64,000 nucleotides of DNA, from assembly GCA_963170055.1 (NCBI GenBank), contig CAUJGJ010000030.1, positions 2,986,337 to 3,050,336 of the forward strand. The letters run 5' to 3'. The translations under genes and the position numbers were made by a program. How positions within the stretch are numbered: position 1 is the stretch's first letter; each line of letters begins with the position of its first letter. This document shows, one piece after another, positions 1-23,700 of the stretch. Under the pieces are notes generated by a model. That model had not been told where the DNA came from. It did not search any database and saw only the letters and a program-made list of their open reading frames with translations. The stretch is from Halisarca cf. caerulea. Lineage: Eukaryota > Porifera > Demospongiae > Chondrillida > Halisarcidae.

Positions 1-87
1 AATGTAACGGAGGCGTTTTCAGAGATTGTTCGTCAGATCAATAGAAAGAAAGTACAAAAAGACGATGGGTGTTGTGTCCTCTTATGA
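1..87 (+). CDS. Rap-type Ras-family small GTPase, C-terminal exon (partial)
   Basis: Reading from base 1 in frame 1 gives 28 residues and a TGA at 85-87. The segment NVTEAFSEIVRQINRKK matches the last helix of Rap1-type GTPases (Rap proteins carry NVNEIF..LVRQINRK). It is followed by a short linker and the C-terminal CAAX box CVLL. A terminal leucine in a CAAX box favours geranylgeranylation, so the product should be a membrane-anchored switch protein. The G domain lies outside the window to the left, so the exon is 5'-truncated here. The match is short but position-specific; another Ras-family member such as R-Ras or Ral is less likely because VRQINRK is typical of Rap. Confidence 0.75.
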   Translation, partial: NVTEAFSEIVRQINRKKVQKDDGCCVLL

Positions 88-515
88 GTCAACCATGGCT
101 AGAGGCTATCTATATTGTTATCCTTATATATTATGTATATTTTACATCATATCTGTTAGAGTTCACTGTATTTCATGCCATTCGCATACACACACCATTG
201 CAGATGCAGCATGCTCTGTGTTCATACGTGCATAAAGCTATTCACATGTAATGCATGCACTGTCCTTTTCATTGATAGCATTCTTTGCTTGTGTTGTGTG
301 TTTGTGTGTTTGTGTGTGCGTGTGTGTGTGTTTGTGTGCGTGTGTGTGTTACAAGTGTTGACAGGCATGTGAGATGTATCCCTAGTGATGTTGTTAATTT
401 TATAGACGTCTGTTTGAGCACTTTCATTTTTGTATCACAAAGTTAATGGATTAGATACCAGTGTACATGAATTGTATGTCGCGTTGGTGCTAATGATAGG
501 GTTTCATCCTCCTTT

Positions 516-780
<265 letters not shown>

Positions 781-1466
781 GAAAGGCTATGCTACAGCCA
801 AAAACACTATGTTTCACATGCGTAGGTGAAGAAGTGGGAGATGTACGTATGTGAAAACCTGTCGAAGTACACATTTGTCAGGCTGCTGTGTGGCCTTGTC
901 ACTTGGTGTCAATTCTCTCTCCCATTATGAATGGCAAAATAGTCATGTGGGGAGAGTGAGGTGTGTTCAGTACTGATTGAGATTGCATGTACAATTGACA
1001 GCAGTTCACGCTCTATTGACACCAAGCACAACTTGACAGACCCTGACTGAGTACCCTCCTCCTGCCTTGGAGAATACATCACTGCTGAGGTATACAGAGT
1101 GTCTAAGTTTATGAGATCATCAACATGACTTTATATGCCACCATTGTGTCAGTGGACCCATATTAGGTCATGCATGATGTCCTGGCGGGAAGTATGTTCT
1201 CATGCTAGTGGTTTGTATTGTGGGTCAGGAGCAGAAAGGAGACTGGAGGCACTATTCTGGGCAATGTATTGTGGAATTTGCATTTACTGCACTTATATGC
1301 AGAGGAGGAATGTAACAACCTGATGAATCAGCAAGCAGTACTTGACTGGGGTGCCAATTGGATACACTATCATGGCATGAAGTCCCGTTTTGTTCAGTTG
1401 TATTATGGCTGCGCCTGATGTGACTATAATGGGTTGTAGTGTATTTTAACACTCGTGCATCTGCTG

Positions 1467-1521
1467 TAGTCTCGCGTGCCAGACCTTCCCGCCCGAGAAA
1501 CGAGGCTGGCGTGCAAGACTA
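1467..1521. mobile_element. Foldback MITE, TAGTCT family, copy 1
   Basis: A 55-bp element starting TAGTCTCGCGTGCCAG and ending CTGGCGTGCAAGACTA, imperfect inverted repeats. It is flanked by the exact 9-bp direct repeat catctgctg (1458-1466 and 1522-1530), the footprint of transposition. Too short to encode anything. Confidence 0.8.
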
Positions 1522-1550
1522 CATCTGCTGTAACAAATCTATTATACTGC

Positions 1551-1795
1551 CAGTACCTGCATGTAGTTGCCCTATATCTTACCAGTACCTGCATGTAGTT
1601 GCCCTATATCTTACCAGTACCTGCATGTAGTTGCCCTATATCTTACCAGTACCTGCATGTAGTTGCCCTATATCTTACCAGTACCTGCATGTAGTTGCCC
1701 TATATCTTACCAGTACCTGCATGTAGTTGCCCTATATCTTACCAGTACCTGCATGTACTTGCCCTGTATCTTACCAGTACCTGCTGCAACAAGCC
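1551..1795. repeat. 32-bp minisatellite
   Basis: About seven and a half copies of a 32-bp unit beginning CAGTACCTGCATGTAGTTGC, almost identical at first and decaying towards 1,860. Confidence 0.9.
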
Positions 1796-2059
1796 TGTGT
1801 CTTACCAAAACCTTCTGTAACATGCCTGTATCTAACCAGTACCTGTTGTGATTTGACTGTAAAGCCCTGGAAACCTTACAAGTCCCACACACACACAGTA
1901 TAGTCTGGTGTAGCCAACCAAACCTTGATCAGCCATTTTCAGGGACTAACATCAGCATGTGTAGAGAATAGGAAAAGTTCTGGCTACAAGAGGCTAAGCG
2001 GAGTATATGTTTGTCCAGCATATGTGGATGGTATGGCTTTTTAGTGTGTTGAGTGCAGA

Positions 2060-2325
2060 CTCAGTGTGTGTGTGTGTACGGTACAGCCTAAGTGTGCGGG
2101 CAGTACAGCCTCAGTGTGTGTGTAGAGTACAGACTCAGTGTGTGTAGAGTACAGACTCAGTGTGTGTAGAGTACAGCCTAAGTGTGTGGGCAGTACAACC
2201 TAAGTGTGTGTGTACAGTGCAGCCTAAGTGTGTGTAGAGTACAGCCTAAGTGTGTGGGCAGTACAGCCTCAGTGTGTGTAGAGTACAGCCTAAGTGTGTG
2301 TGTATGGTACAGCCTCAGTGTGTAC
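2060..2325. repeat. Irregular AGTGTGTG/TACAGCCT tandem tract
   Basis: Irregular repeats of 18-27 bp built from AGTACAGCCTAAGTGTGTG variants. Noncoding. Confidence 0.75.
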
Positions 2326-2500
2326 ACTTAAACTCGTGTTTGTAAATAGTCTATTCAAATTTGGTATATCTACAAGTTGCACCATAAACACTTGTACATA
2401 CAGCCTCAACGGCACATGTGTATTCTGCCGTACATACGAACATGCACACACAGTACACATGCACTCTGAAACCTTGCTATTCACAAGCAGTCTCTATACA

Positions 2501-2658
2501 CAGTGAAATCTCCAAAATAAGTTAAGGACAACCTCTCTAAAATTTCTCCCTATAGTTTCAATGTATTTTGAACCTTTCAAAAAGGACAACCTCCTTACAA
2601 AGGACAAAAGAGGCTATAGGGGGTCGTCCTAAGTGTCCTTTATTCAGAGATTCCACTG
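2501..2658. mobile_element. CAGTGGAATCTC-type MITE, copy 1
   Basis: The left end reads CAGTGAAATCTC, and the right end is the inverted complement of CAGTGGAATCTCTGAATAAAG. The interior shares TAAGGACAACCTCTCTA and CTATAGTTTCAATGTATTTTG motifs with the element at 14,876. CAGT termini are typical of Tc1/mariner-like MITEs. The flanks here show no clear TA duplication, so this copy may be older. Confidence 0.6.
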
Positions 2659-3236
2659 CACATGAACATACGCATCAGAACATTTGAACCTGTTATCACA
2701 CAAAGTGCAGTCTCAGCTGCACTCTACTGAACACATGCAGCAAAACAAATCAGAATGTACACTTACAGGCTATGCTTGTGTACTCACTGCCGCATAAAGC
2801 ACTCCCTTCACCATGTTGTACTAATGATCGGATGTTGCCATTTTCACTTGCAATTATTTTAAAATTATCAATTTTCCATTATTCAGAATGTAAGCATCAA
2901 TCAATGTATCAGTTTCTGTCCTGTACATTCGTTCTTGTGCACACACATAGTATGCATGAGAGCTCGCCTGTGCACGTAGCTTGTGTCAACGACTTCGACA
3001 CAGTTCATTGTTCAGACATAATGCCTCCGTAGCACACAGATACATATTTAATTACCCACACCATAGGCAATAGTGATTACATTATTACTGCATGTAACTG
3101 TATATAATGTGTATTAATTTGCTATCATACAAGTAAAAAGACACACAGTTAAGCACTATTATCTTACACCACACATATGAGATTAGGATCTGTAACAGAA
3201 AGAACAAACAAAATGCAACCACATTCACCCAACACA

Positions 3237-6235
3237 CTATATGTGAGATATCGGGTTTTCGTCGGCAGAAGGTCCATATCTTGAGTAGTCCCCACTGCTA
3301 AATGGTTCTGTACTTCCGCCTGTGCTGTCGTCTTCCCCTGACAAGGAGCTCTTGGGTGGGCTGTGAAGGGGGAAACTGTCTGGACCAGGTCTACGATTCG
3401 AGGCACCACCTCTGTTTCCATAGTTCTTGACGTGTTGCCGTGGGGACTCTTCACTCTTTGCTTTATGCAACTGTTCACGTCGACTACGTGCTGACTCCTC
3501 CCACTGAGGGCTAGGATTGCCCATTGATTCATACGTATTCTCTTCACCAGATGTTGATGGCTGTTGCAGGGCAGAGTATGGTGATTCAAGTGCTGTACTG
3601 TGGATGTTTAGAGCCTGATAATGCAGTGAAGGGTCAAGTTTACGTCTTGGTGCTGGTACTGGTGGCCTGGGTGACGTCGAGCTCAGCACCTTTAGCTGCT
3701 GGGCCTGTTTGCCACTTGGAACATTCTCCTGTGAATACATAGGAACTATGTTAACCTCTGGTGATTCAACCCTCACTGATGGTTGCGTTGGGTACATGTT
3801 AACAATTCCTCCACTGTCTTCTCGAGTTCTCTCTTGCATGGAGCTACTGGGGACCTGTATTCGAGGTGATTTCCCCGGCTGATGTGTACGGAATTGACGG
3901 TCTTGTACTGCCAGTGGTGGTGGCAGGCTATCATCACTGCCGGACAAACTCAACCCCTGCATACTACGGTTAATATCATCAACTGAAGAATAGGTGTGCT
4001 CCACATTCATCGATCCTTGTCTATCATAAGAACGTTGTTGCATATCAGTTTGCTTCGTATCAGTCGAGTAATGTTGTATGTTACCAGACCCATGTGTATC
4101 ATGGGGATAAGGCTGCATGAATGCAGCAGGACAACTCCCCTTCCTTTGATCCCGAGAAGCAGACAAATGGCTAAGGTGACAATTCCTTTGGGGAAGATCA
4201 CCTTGGTGATATGACGGACCACTTACATACTGAGGAACTCCAGCTGTGTTGGTGAACGGATCTTGACCGTGAGTTGTTAGCGGCTCCATTGACCGAGGAA
4301 CTGGTTGCTTATTGGGATAGAGTTTAGGAAGGTGACCCAAGGACTGCATACCAGGCAAGTGGTGTTCCATGTCTACATCACAATTTGGACTGTATGGATG
4401 AGACCGCTCAACTCCATATAGTTCACCTGTCCCATGTCTGCCACCATAAGATGTAGACCCACCTCTATCACTGTGTGAAGGGACAGTCCCACCTCTACCA
4501 TAAAATGTGGGCCCACCTCTGTCACTGTGCGAAGGGACAGTCCCACCTCTGTCACTGTGTGAAGGGGCAGTCCCTCCTCTGTCACTGTATGAATGAGTAG
4601 TCACACCTCTGTCACTGTGCGAAGGGACAGTCCCTCCTCTGTCACTGTATGAATGAGTAGTTCCACCTCTGTCACTGTGTGAAGGGACAGTCCCTCCTCT
4701 GTCACTGTGTGAAGGGACAGTCCCTCCTCTATCACCGTATGAATGAGTAGTCCCACCTCTGTCACTGTGCGAAGGGACAGTCCCGCTTCTGCCACTGTGT
4801 AAAGGGGCAGTCCCACTACTGTCACCATGAGTAGCACGTTCTTGTCCAAAACTCCCTCCACCTACAATGAGCATGGCAGTCTTGAATGCAGTATAAAAAG
4901 CTGATGAAAGACTATATGTCTTTCCCCATTCTTTGAGCCTTTGACTTTCTTCCAAGAGCATGTCTAGCACTTCTGCTATAGCCACAATCTCCACAACAAC
5001 CTTTCCTAATTCACGTGCAGACTTCCCTTTGTAGTGAAACTCGTTACTATTTGGCTGCCTCTCATATCCCATAGCAACCAGAAAATCCTCCCCTCCTGTA
5101 CACTTCTTCTTGACATTGTATACAAAGTATGGAGAAGTGAGCTTTGGAAAGAGAGAAGAAGCAAATGACACGTGAACAACGTAGACTGCAGTATAGCACA
5201 TGTACGTATAATACCACATGTACACGCACACTACACTGCATGTACAGCATTCAGTACACCGCACAGTACATGTACAGGACCCAGTACACTGCACAGTACA
5301 CGTTTAGGACACACAGCACAGTACACGTGTAGGACACACAGCACAGTACACGTGTAGGACACACAGCACAGTACACGTGTAGGACACACAGCACAGTACA
5401 CGTGTAGGACACACAGCACAGTACACGTGTAGGACACACAGCACAGTACACGTGTAGGACACACCACACAGTTCAGCAACATGCTGAAGCCAGCTCAACG
5501 TTTCTTTCAGGATGGTGATCAAGTGGGGGCAACATATTATAGCAAAGTATAGTGATGTAATGGGGTTGGAGGTGGGGGGGGGCAGATATGCATTAGGTAT
5601 GTGGAATTTTATTGGTGACTATACTAGGGTAAGGGGTATGCTCCCCCAGGGAAATTTTTAGTTTTTAAGCCGCATAAGGTGGTATCAGAGGCCGTTTTAG
5701 GCCACTTGAAGCAGTTTCTGAATACAGTACACAGGTCAGTCTGTTGTAACTGTACAATACTCGGACACAGAGTTCCCATAATCCCCCCTGACTGGTCATG
5801 CCCGGATCCATGCATGGAGAGTGCAAGTTACGCATCCCTATAAGGTTTGGCTGTCGGCTGCTTTGTCGAGACGTTTGGCGCGTGATCGCGCCGTCCTTAT
5901 CATCGGCTCACCTTGATTCGGTGATAAACTTTGTGATTTGGACTGGAGATGAGATTTAATCCATATTTGGTCAACGCCTTCAGTCCATGCTGCCAGCGAC
6001 CGATTTTATCTGGAAGTTGGTCATCGTTCCTCGTTTCTTCGTCGGTGCAATTCATCTCAAGGAATCTGTTCAGCTTTCTGTAATAATCTCGGAAAAGGGA
6101 AGCTTCATTTCTCTTGTCGTCTTCGCACAAGTACCTAATGTTTTGAGATATTTCTTTCGAGACTTCTAGATCAGTGGAGTTTGGTTCAATTGAACGCACA
6201 AGTTCTTCGACAACTCTATCCCAGTGAACGGCCAT
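3237..6235 (-). CDS. SPATA2-like PUB-domain protein
   Basis: Two exons on the minus strand: 6235-5912 and 5141-3237, joined in phase 0 (donor AAG|GTGAGC, acceptor TTTCCAAAG) for 742 aa. The join reads HRIK|LTSPYFVYNVKK and matches the PUB domain of SPATA2 (RSIKTYTGPFVYYVK). Other matching pieces are the upstream FRDYYRKLNRFLE and the downstream VAMGYERQ helix region, residues about 1-175. SPATA2 bridges the deubiquitinase CYLD to the LUBAC subunit HOIP; the same role here is inferred from family. The middle (about residues 215-345) is a 10-residue Gly/Ser/His repeat. The Pro/Ser-rich C-terminal half looks disordered and lacks the Cys pairs of the SPATA2 zinc finger. The start is the only in-frame ATG before the domain. 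Confidence 0.8.
4432..4818 (-). repeat. In-frame 30-bp coding minisatellite of the SPATA2-like gene
   Basis: About 13 imperfect units of 30 bp, each encoding ten residues, mostly GTVPSHSDRG alternating with GTTHSYSDRG. One unit is shortened to eight residues, which keeps the frame. All length changes are multiples of three, which suggests selection for an open frame. Confidence 0.9.
5250..5475. repeat. 25-bp minisatellite in the SPATA2-like intron
   Basis: About eight to nine copies of a 25-bp unit (GTACACGTGTAGGACACACA plus GCACA) inside the single intron (5142-5911). The open frames through it are repeat translations. Confidence 0.9.
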
Positions 6236-6644
6236 GGTCCTCTGTTCTGGTTTCAGTTCCCATTATTCAGGAAAATGGCTGATGTCCCCCATCGTGTATA
6301 TATAGGCTCGTTCCCAGCCCCACTTCCGCCCGCGTGCGTGAGTCGTTATGCGAGAATGAGGCTAGGTACGAGGCCGCCACCCAATCATACATTGTTGTAC
6401 AGTTCAGTTCAGTTCATGTTAGTACAAACACATGTACACTAGCATGGAAGCGAATTGAGAAGCCCAAAACGATACTTATCGTTAGCACTAAAACTTACTC
6501 TAATTACAGAACATAAACCACACTACTACTGTCTTAGCTTCGGTCACTCATAAGCAAAGAAGCTCTATCTAAACACACTGAACAGTCCAGGCAACAATGA
6601 TATTCACATAGTGACATGTCATGCTAAATCTACAAAGAGTTTCT

Positions 6645-6782
6645 CTAGTACACTGTTCCTTCAGGTGGCTGCGGTAGTTTGCAATTCTCCTTCATTTGCA
6701 TTACTCTGAACAGACAATGGGTATTAGAAAGCACGTAAGGGTACTTGTGCGTGTGTGTGTGTGCGTGTGTGTGGTGTGTGGT

Positions 6783-6850
<68 letters not shown>

Positions 6851-6868
6851 ATGTGTGTGCATGTGTGT

Positions 6869-6933
<65 letters not shown>

Positions 6934-6947
6934 ATGTGTGTGGTGTG

Positions 6948-6980
<33 letters not shown>

Positions 6981-7765
6981 ACGTATGTGTGTGTATGTGG
7001 GTGGGTATGTGGGCATGTACTTCCTCTTGTGAAACAAAACACAACAACCTGCCAAAACTCACTTCTTTATGTTCAGTAGAAGTGAGTGAATATTGTAGGA
7101 CCTCTGCCATTTGGCCAGAACTTCAAAATTACTAATATTAATCTGAAAGAAAAAACAACATATGCTAAAGTCAATGCAGAACCAAGCATACACATAGTGG
7201 CCATGTAGGAATGTAGTCTCCTGCAACCTGGTCCTCCAACATCAGATATGTACGTACAATGATTGCTTCACGATGTGTGCACAACCACATACGCAATTCA
7301 CCTAATACAAGCACTTTACCTAATACAAACACTCCACCTAATACAAGCACTTCACCTAATACAAGCACTTCACCTAATACAAGCACTTCACCTGATACAA
7401 ACACTTCACCTAATACAAGCACTCCACCTAATACAAGCACTTCACCTAATACAAGCACTTCACCTAATACAAGCACTTCACCTAATACAAGCACTTCACC
7501 TAATACAAGCACTTCACCTAATACAAGCACTTCACCTGATACAAACACTTCACCTAATACAAGCACTCCACCTAATACAAGCACTTCACCTAATACAAGC
7601 ACTTCACCTAATACAAGCACTTCACCTAATACAAGCACTTCACCTAATACAAGCACTTCACCTAATACAAGCACTTTATTGAGTTTTATCCAGTGTATGT
7701 GTGTGTGTGCATGTACGCGTGTGGGTGTACGCACATGCGTGTATGCATGTGTGTGCAAGTGCATA

Positions 7766-7799
<34 letters not shown>

Positions 7800-9165
7800 C
7801 GTGCGTGTGTGTGTGTGTGTGTGTGCATGCTTGTGTAAGTGTGTGGGTGTGGGTGGTTATACCTAGAGCAGAAAGGTGGATTCTAATCAAATAGAGCAAG
7901 TTCTTGTTGTGGTGCAAGAATCCTACATATGTCGTGGTGCAAGAATCCCGTATTATGGTTGCAAATGTTGTACCATAGACAAGAGAAAGTGTCAGTAAGG
8001 TTAATCAACATTAATTTCTAAATCCCATACACCTACAGACAAACTTGTCATCGAACTCACTTCTCCATGGGACCCTATTCCGTTCATGTTGATACGTGTG
8101 ATAAAGCGAATTGAGGGAGCTTTATCGGGATAAGACTCTCCACATGTGATCCTGAGGCTGTACAGTCTGCCCTCATAGTTGGTCTGGACATGGGACAATC
8201 ACTAGATAACTGCCACACACCACACACTCCTGCAATCACTACACACACACACACTCCTGCAACCACTACACACACACTCCTGCAATCACTACACACACAC
8301 ACTCCTGCAACCACTACACACACACTCCTGCAATCACTACACACACACACTCCTGCAACCACTACACACATACTCTACCACACAATCACTGTCACCACTT
8401 CCCCACAATCCTTCCTCACTCCCCACTCTCCCCCTCTCACCACCCGCTCACTCTCCTCATCTCCATTCTCCCTGCTCACCACCCACTCTTCCTTTCACCT
8501 CCATTCTCCCCCTCCCCCCACTCTCCTCTCCCCCCTCATCACCACTCTCATCTTCCCTACTTCTCCCCTCACCCCCAACTCTCTCCCTCACCCCCACTCT
8601 CCTCTCCCCCTCATTCCCACTCTCCCCCTCACCCCAACTCTCCCCTCACCCCCACTCTCCTCTCCCTCTCATTCCCACTCCCCTCCTCTCCCCCTCACCC
8701 CCACTCTCCTCTCCCCCTCACCCCCACTCTCCTCTCCCCCTCATTCCCACTCCCCTCCTCTCCCCCTCACCCCAACTCTCCCCTCACCCCACTCTCTTCC
8801 TCACCCCCACTCTCCCCCTCACCCCCAACTCTCCCCTCGCCTAGTCTGACGTAGCCAGACCCATGCTCGCCGTGACTGAGGTGACGTCAGTCACGGCGAG
8901 CATGGGTCTGGCTACGTCAGACTACCCTCGCCCCACTCTCTTCCTCACCCCCATTCTCCCCCTCACCCCACTCTCCTCTTTACCCCCACTCTCCCCCTCA
9001 CCCCCCACCCCCACTCTCCCCTCACCCTAGGTGGTCCAATGATAGTTGCATTCCAGTTGGTCAAGGTCATGTCATCATCCTTCTCCAACCCCCAGCTGAT
9101 GGTCCCGTCTCCCGTTCCTTTCTGACCGTTCTCCAACTCCTCCAGGAGGCGGAAGTTTCTAGGAA
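6645..9165 (-). CDS. UBE2V: Ubiquitin-conjugating enzyme E2 variant (UEV, UBE2V/MMS2 type)
   Basis: Four minus-strand exons can be joined in phase: 9165-9026, 8183-8061, 7142-7063 and 6705-6645. They give 134 residues ([17 protein letters not shown] ... [11 protein letters not shown]) closely matching human UBE2V1/UBE2V2, including [28 protein letters not shown] and the C-terminal [11 protein letters not shown] proteins lack the E2 catalytic cysteine and pair with UBC13 to build K63-linked chains in DNA-damage tolerance and signalling. The residues around the usual HPN/Cys site are here [10 protein letters not shown], with no cysteine. The first exon, a few residues ahead of the split Val codon at 9165, was not located. 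The introns are filled by microsatellites, an 18-bp minisatellite and a pyrimidine tract. It lies downstream of, and in the same direction as, the SPATA2-like gene's orientation; 6236-6644 holds only its 3' flank. Confidence 0.88.
6745..6990. repeat. (GT)n microsatellite in UBE2V intron
   Basis: Long GT tract with GCATGTGTGTGGTG interruptions occupying most of the last UBE2V intron. Confidence 0.95.
7307..7677. repeat. 18-bp minisatellite in UBE2V intron
   Basis: About 20 copies of CCTAATACAAGCACTTCA with few variants (CCTGATACAAAC, CTCCA). The period is a multiple of three, so open frames persist on both strands, but they are low-complexity and sit in an intron. Confidence 0.95.
7690..7850. 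repeat. (TG)n/(CG)n microsatellite
   Basis: Alternating purine-pyrimidine tract with a CGCGCGCG run near 7,792-7,803, inside a UBE2V intron. Confidence 0.9.
8205..8385. repeat. ACACACTCCTGCAAYCACT tandem repeat
   Basis: Six or so copies of a 19-23 bp unit alternating CTCCTGCAATCACT and CTCCTGCAACCACT, just upstream of UBE2V exon 8183-8061 within the intron. Confidence 0.85.
8395..9025. repeat. Polypyrimidine CCCCTCACCCCCACTCTCCT tract
   Basis: About 550 bases of almost pure C/T on the plus strand, interrupted only by the foldback element at 8842-8924. Read on the UBE2V strand it is a long polypurine tract inside the intron that ends at the donor at 9025. Confidence 0.9.
8842..8924. mobile_element. 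Foldback MITE, TAGTCT family, copy 2 (near-perfect palindrome)
   Basis: An 83-bp element with 37-bp perfect inverted arms (TAGTCTGACGTAGCCAGACC at both ends). It interrupts the pyrimidine tract and is flanked by the 8-bp repeat ccctcgcc (8834-8841 and 8925-8932). Perfect arms suggest recent insertion. Confidence 0.85.
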
Positions 9166-9177
9166 CTACAACCAAGG

Positions 9178-9663
9178 ACGAACAAAGTACTCGCTGTACC
9201 GACAGATATTACATCACATCGAGCACCATTCATCGCCGAGGCTACCACCTGCTGAACCATTCATATCGCTACAAGTGTAGAGACAATTATCAGGCCTACA
9301 ACTTCGCCCAATCCAACCACTTGCACCAAAAAAATGGAATGGACTCGAATGACCAGCATTGCAGGGACATAGAAGGCTGAATTTTGCAGTAATTTCAAAT
9401 GTTTAAGGATTTAAATTGAGTTAACCGAACACTACGCAGATTTAACTTCCCCGATAACGATTTAATCCACCTAGAAGAGTCTACGATAGCTAAGCTCACC
9501 GACACAATTCTGAACATTGGACGCCATTTTCCTCCAGATAGCCAAGCTGATGTTTGGGTAGCATTACGTAATGGCGCATACATGCCCCCTGGTGATGTGA
9601 GAGGTTCTATGGATATACCTGCAGCTGTGCTATACAAGGACCACTGGACTAGAGCAGCCTCCT
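9178..9663 (+). other. Possible degenerate coding fragments, unrecognised
   Basis: Two plus-strand stretches read open without a start codon. One runs from about 9178 to a TGA near 9380. The other runs from about 9417 to a TAG near 9663 and contains the balanced sequence LTDTILNIGRHFPPDSQADV and ends KDHWTRAAS. I do not recognise the family. It may be an exon of an unmodelled gene or a transposon remnant upstream of UBE2V. No good acceptor was seen. Confidence 0.25.
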
Positions 9664-10505
9664 AGTCCAAATCTCAGTATATCTAGTGTATACACATTCA
9701 GCTGTCATGCTTCACCCATGCATGTGTCCAAGACTTCTTGTTATTATATATCTTGAGCATAACCTCCCATATCATGCTGAGTTCAAAGTTTATATACGGG
9801 AATCAAGTCGAGAGGAACCTCTCTAACGGCTGCTTTGGGAACTGGAAAACAGTTTGTTATACAGAGGTTTACACTATTCAGAGGTTATTTTACATGTACA
9901 GCAATCTGTCTGTACCCACAAAAGCAGTCTGTTATAGAGAGGTTTCCACTATTAGGCCTAGGGGAGTTTGTTGTAAGAGGTCCCACTGGATATGGGCCAT
10001 TCGTCCATGATCAAAGGGTGAATATGTGGTAGAGCATAGAGACAAACACAGCTGCCCGCATGTCCCTCTAGTCACTGTATACAATTGCCAAATGAAGCAA
10101 AAAACTCTTTGATGTTGTCAATGTCAATGTAGTGCACTCGAATGCCAATTTTACATTCCCAGCAACATAGGTCTATGGTTGAGCCACTATGCCATCATAG
10201 ACAATCCAACACAGTTTAGAGTGATTGAGTGTGAGAGGTTTAGAGCATCTATGCTCCCAGGTACATTGGCAAACTGAGGGTCTATTCACATGCAATGGTC
10301 ACTCAACCCCACATGTCCAAGAACTGCCATGATAGGAAGGGAAGAGCTCCTCATGTACACGTGACGCAGAATAGAAGCAAGAATCTGTAATTGCTGACAA
10401 ACAGGACAATACAGAAAATGGTGACTTTTTGACAATGGTTTGACTGTACAAGAAGGCAAGGGGCAAGGATGGGAAGTTAGTTTGTGTGTGTGTGTGTGTG
10501 TGTGT
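9664..10505. other. Intergenic stretch between UBE2V and DHX38
   Basis: No gene seen. At about 9830-10000 it contains remnants resembling the CAGTGGAATCTC MITE interior (TATACAGAGGTTTACACTATT, TATAGAGAGGTTTCCACTATT). Confidence 0.5.
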
Positions 10506-22505
<12,000 letters not shown>

Positions 22506-22733
22506 AACATCAAAACGCGCTCAAACGCGAGCACAACGTGATGGCAAAAACATTGCGGGATATTTATATGTAATACAATTCTATTTATTCTACATTTTCT
22601 TATATTGAAGTATTAGTATTGTGATAATATTGTTTACACATGGTATTTATGTATTGTTATTTTATTACTGCAAACGGGACAGAACAAAGGCGTGAACCTC
22701 GGCGTGGACGTAGTTATTTTAGAAAGCCTTGAA
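22506..22733. promoter_or_regulatory. Putative bidirectional promoter, DHX38 / tail-anchored protein gene
   Basis: Only 228 bases separate the DHX38 start codon (minus) from the proposed first exon of the plus-strand gene. This compact head-to-head layout is typical of shared promoters. No core element was assigned; the call depends on the tentative exon at 22734. Confidence 0.35.
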
Positions 22734-22751
22734 ATGTCCAGGGAGCAAACG
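22734..22751 (+). CDS. Candidate first exon of the tail-anchored protein gene
   Basis: ATG TCC AGG GAG CAA ACG followed by GTTAGT. It joins in phase 0 to the acceptor at 25144 and would give MSREQT|RRSGMRKTRS at the N-terminus. The evidence is only splice signals and phase across a 2.4-kb intron. Confidence 0.3.
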
Positions 22752-23019
22752 GTTAGTCCTTGCCTATACCTGAAATATCTTTCTCATGTACTAAACTAAT
22801 GTTTATTTTGTGCGAAAGCTTAAGAAAGTGAACTGAAGCTCATCCTCTTGTCCATGACCTTTGGGTTATTTCCTTCTGCGTGTGGGACTTTTGCATTTTC
22901 GTATCTTATCTTTGTGCTTTGTACCATCTGCGCATAATCCTACACAAATCTCAAATGCACTCAGTCTTTTTCCCCATATCGTCGCTCGCCTATGACTTTC
23001 CTATCCTTCCCAATTGTGG

Positions 23020-23345
23020 GGGTGCTGTGGTACTAGCTCTGATGGTACTGGTGGCACTGGTACTGGTGCTATGGTACATTGTGTGGGGGTGCTGTGGTAC
23101 TGGTACTGGTGCTATGGTACATTGTGTGGGGGTGCTGTGGTACTGGTACTGGTGCTATGGTACATTGTGTGGGGGTGCTGTGGTACTAGCTCTGGTGATA
23201 CTGGTGGTATTGGTACTGGTGCTATGGTACATTGTGTGGGGGTGCTGTGGTACTGGTACTGGTGGTATGGTACATTGTGTGGGGGTGCTGTGGTACTGGT
23301 ACTGGTGCTATGGTACATTGTGTGGGGGTGCTGTGGTACTGGTGG
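23020..23345. repeat. 43-bp minisatellite
   Basis: About seven copies of a 43-bp unit containing GGTACATTGTGTGGGGGTGC and TGGTACTGG. Two units carry an expanded GATGGTACTGGTGGCACTGG-type insert. Confidence 0.9.
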
Positions 23346-23543
23346 CTGAGTTCATCAGTACTGGAAGTTAAGCTGTGAAACAAGGCTGACATCCCAGCTG
23401 TGAGCCATCTCGCATTTCCCCCCTGCCACGACCAACCGAGGAATGGAGAGAAAATGGCCTACTGCAGACACCAAACCATAGACCCTAAATACCTAACTAA
23501 CCAAATTTGATTTATTTTTGATTGTGGGACACCAGGGTAGCCT

Positions 23544-23613
23544 TAGTCTCGTGGCGCCAGACCACTTCACCCTAGAAAAATCAGGGGAGGAGTGGTCTGG
23601 CACCACAAGACTA
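23544..23613. mobile_element. Foldback MITE, TAGTCT family, copy 3
   Basis: A 70-bp element with imperfect inverted arms (TAGTCTCGTGGCGCCAGACC ... GGTCTGGCACCACAAGACTA), flanked by the exact 9-bp repeat gggtagcct (23535-23543 and 23614-23622). Confidence 0.85.
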
Positions 23614-23700
23614 GGGTAGCCTGTGGTCGATGGCTGACCCAGGTTAAATAAGAAAGTGTTATATTTGTCCTACCAGACAAACATGAACTGCTAGAATGAA

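Noticed and set aside
26..372. Plus-strand frames of 60-70 codons after the Rap-type stop
   Set aside because: They overlap the Rap C-terminal exon in another frame and have no domain; likely 3' UTR.
5231..5522. Minus-strand frames rich in TCTVLCVLHVYCAVC
   Set aside because: Translation of the 25-bp intronic minisatellite of the SPATA2-like gene.
7171..7917. A 248-codon minus-strand frame and two overlapping plus-strand frames
   Set aside because: An 18-bp minisatellite inside a UBE2V intron keeps frames open; no domain and no start context.
9395..9637. Minus-strand 80-codon frame as the first exon of UBE2V
   Set aside because: Its sequence does not resemble UBE2V N-termini and it lacks a donor in the right phase; the opposite strand reads more protein-like.
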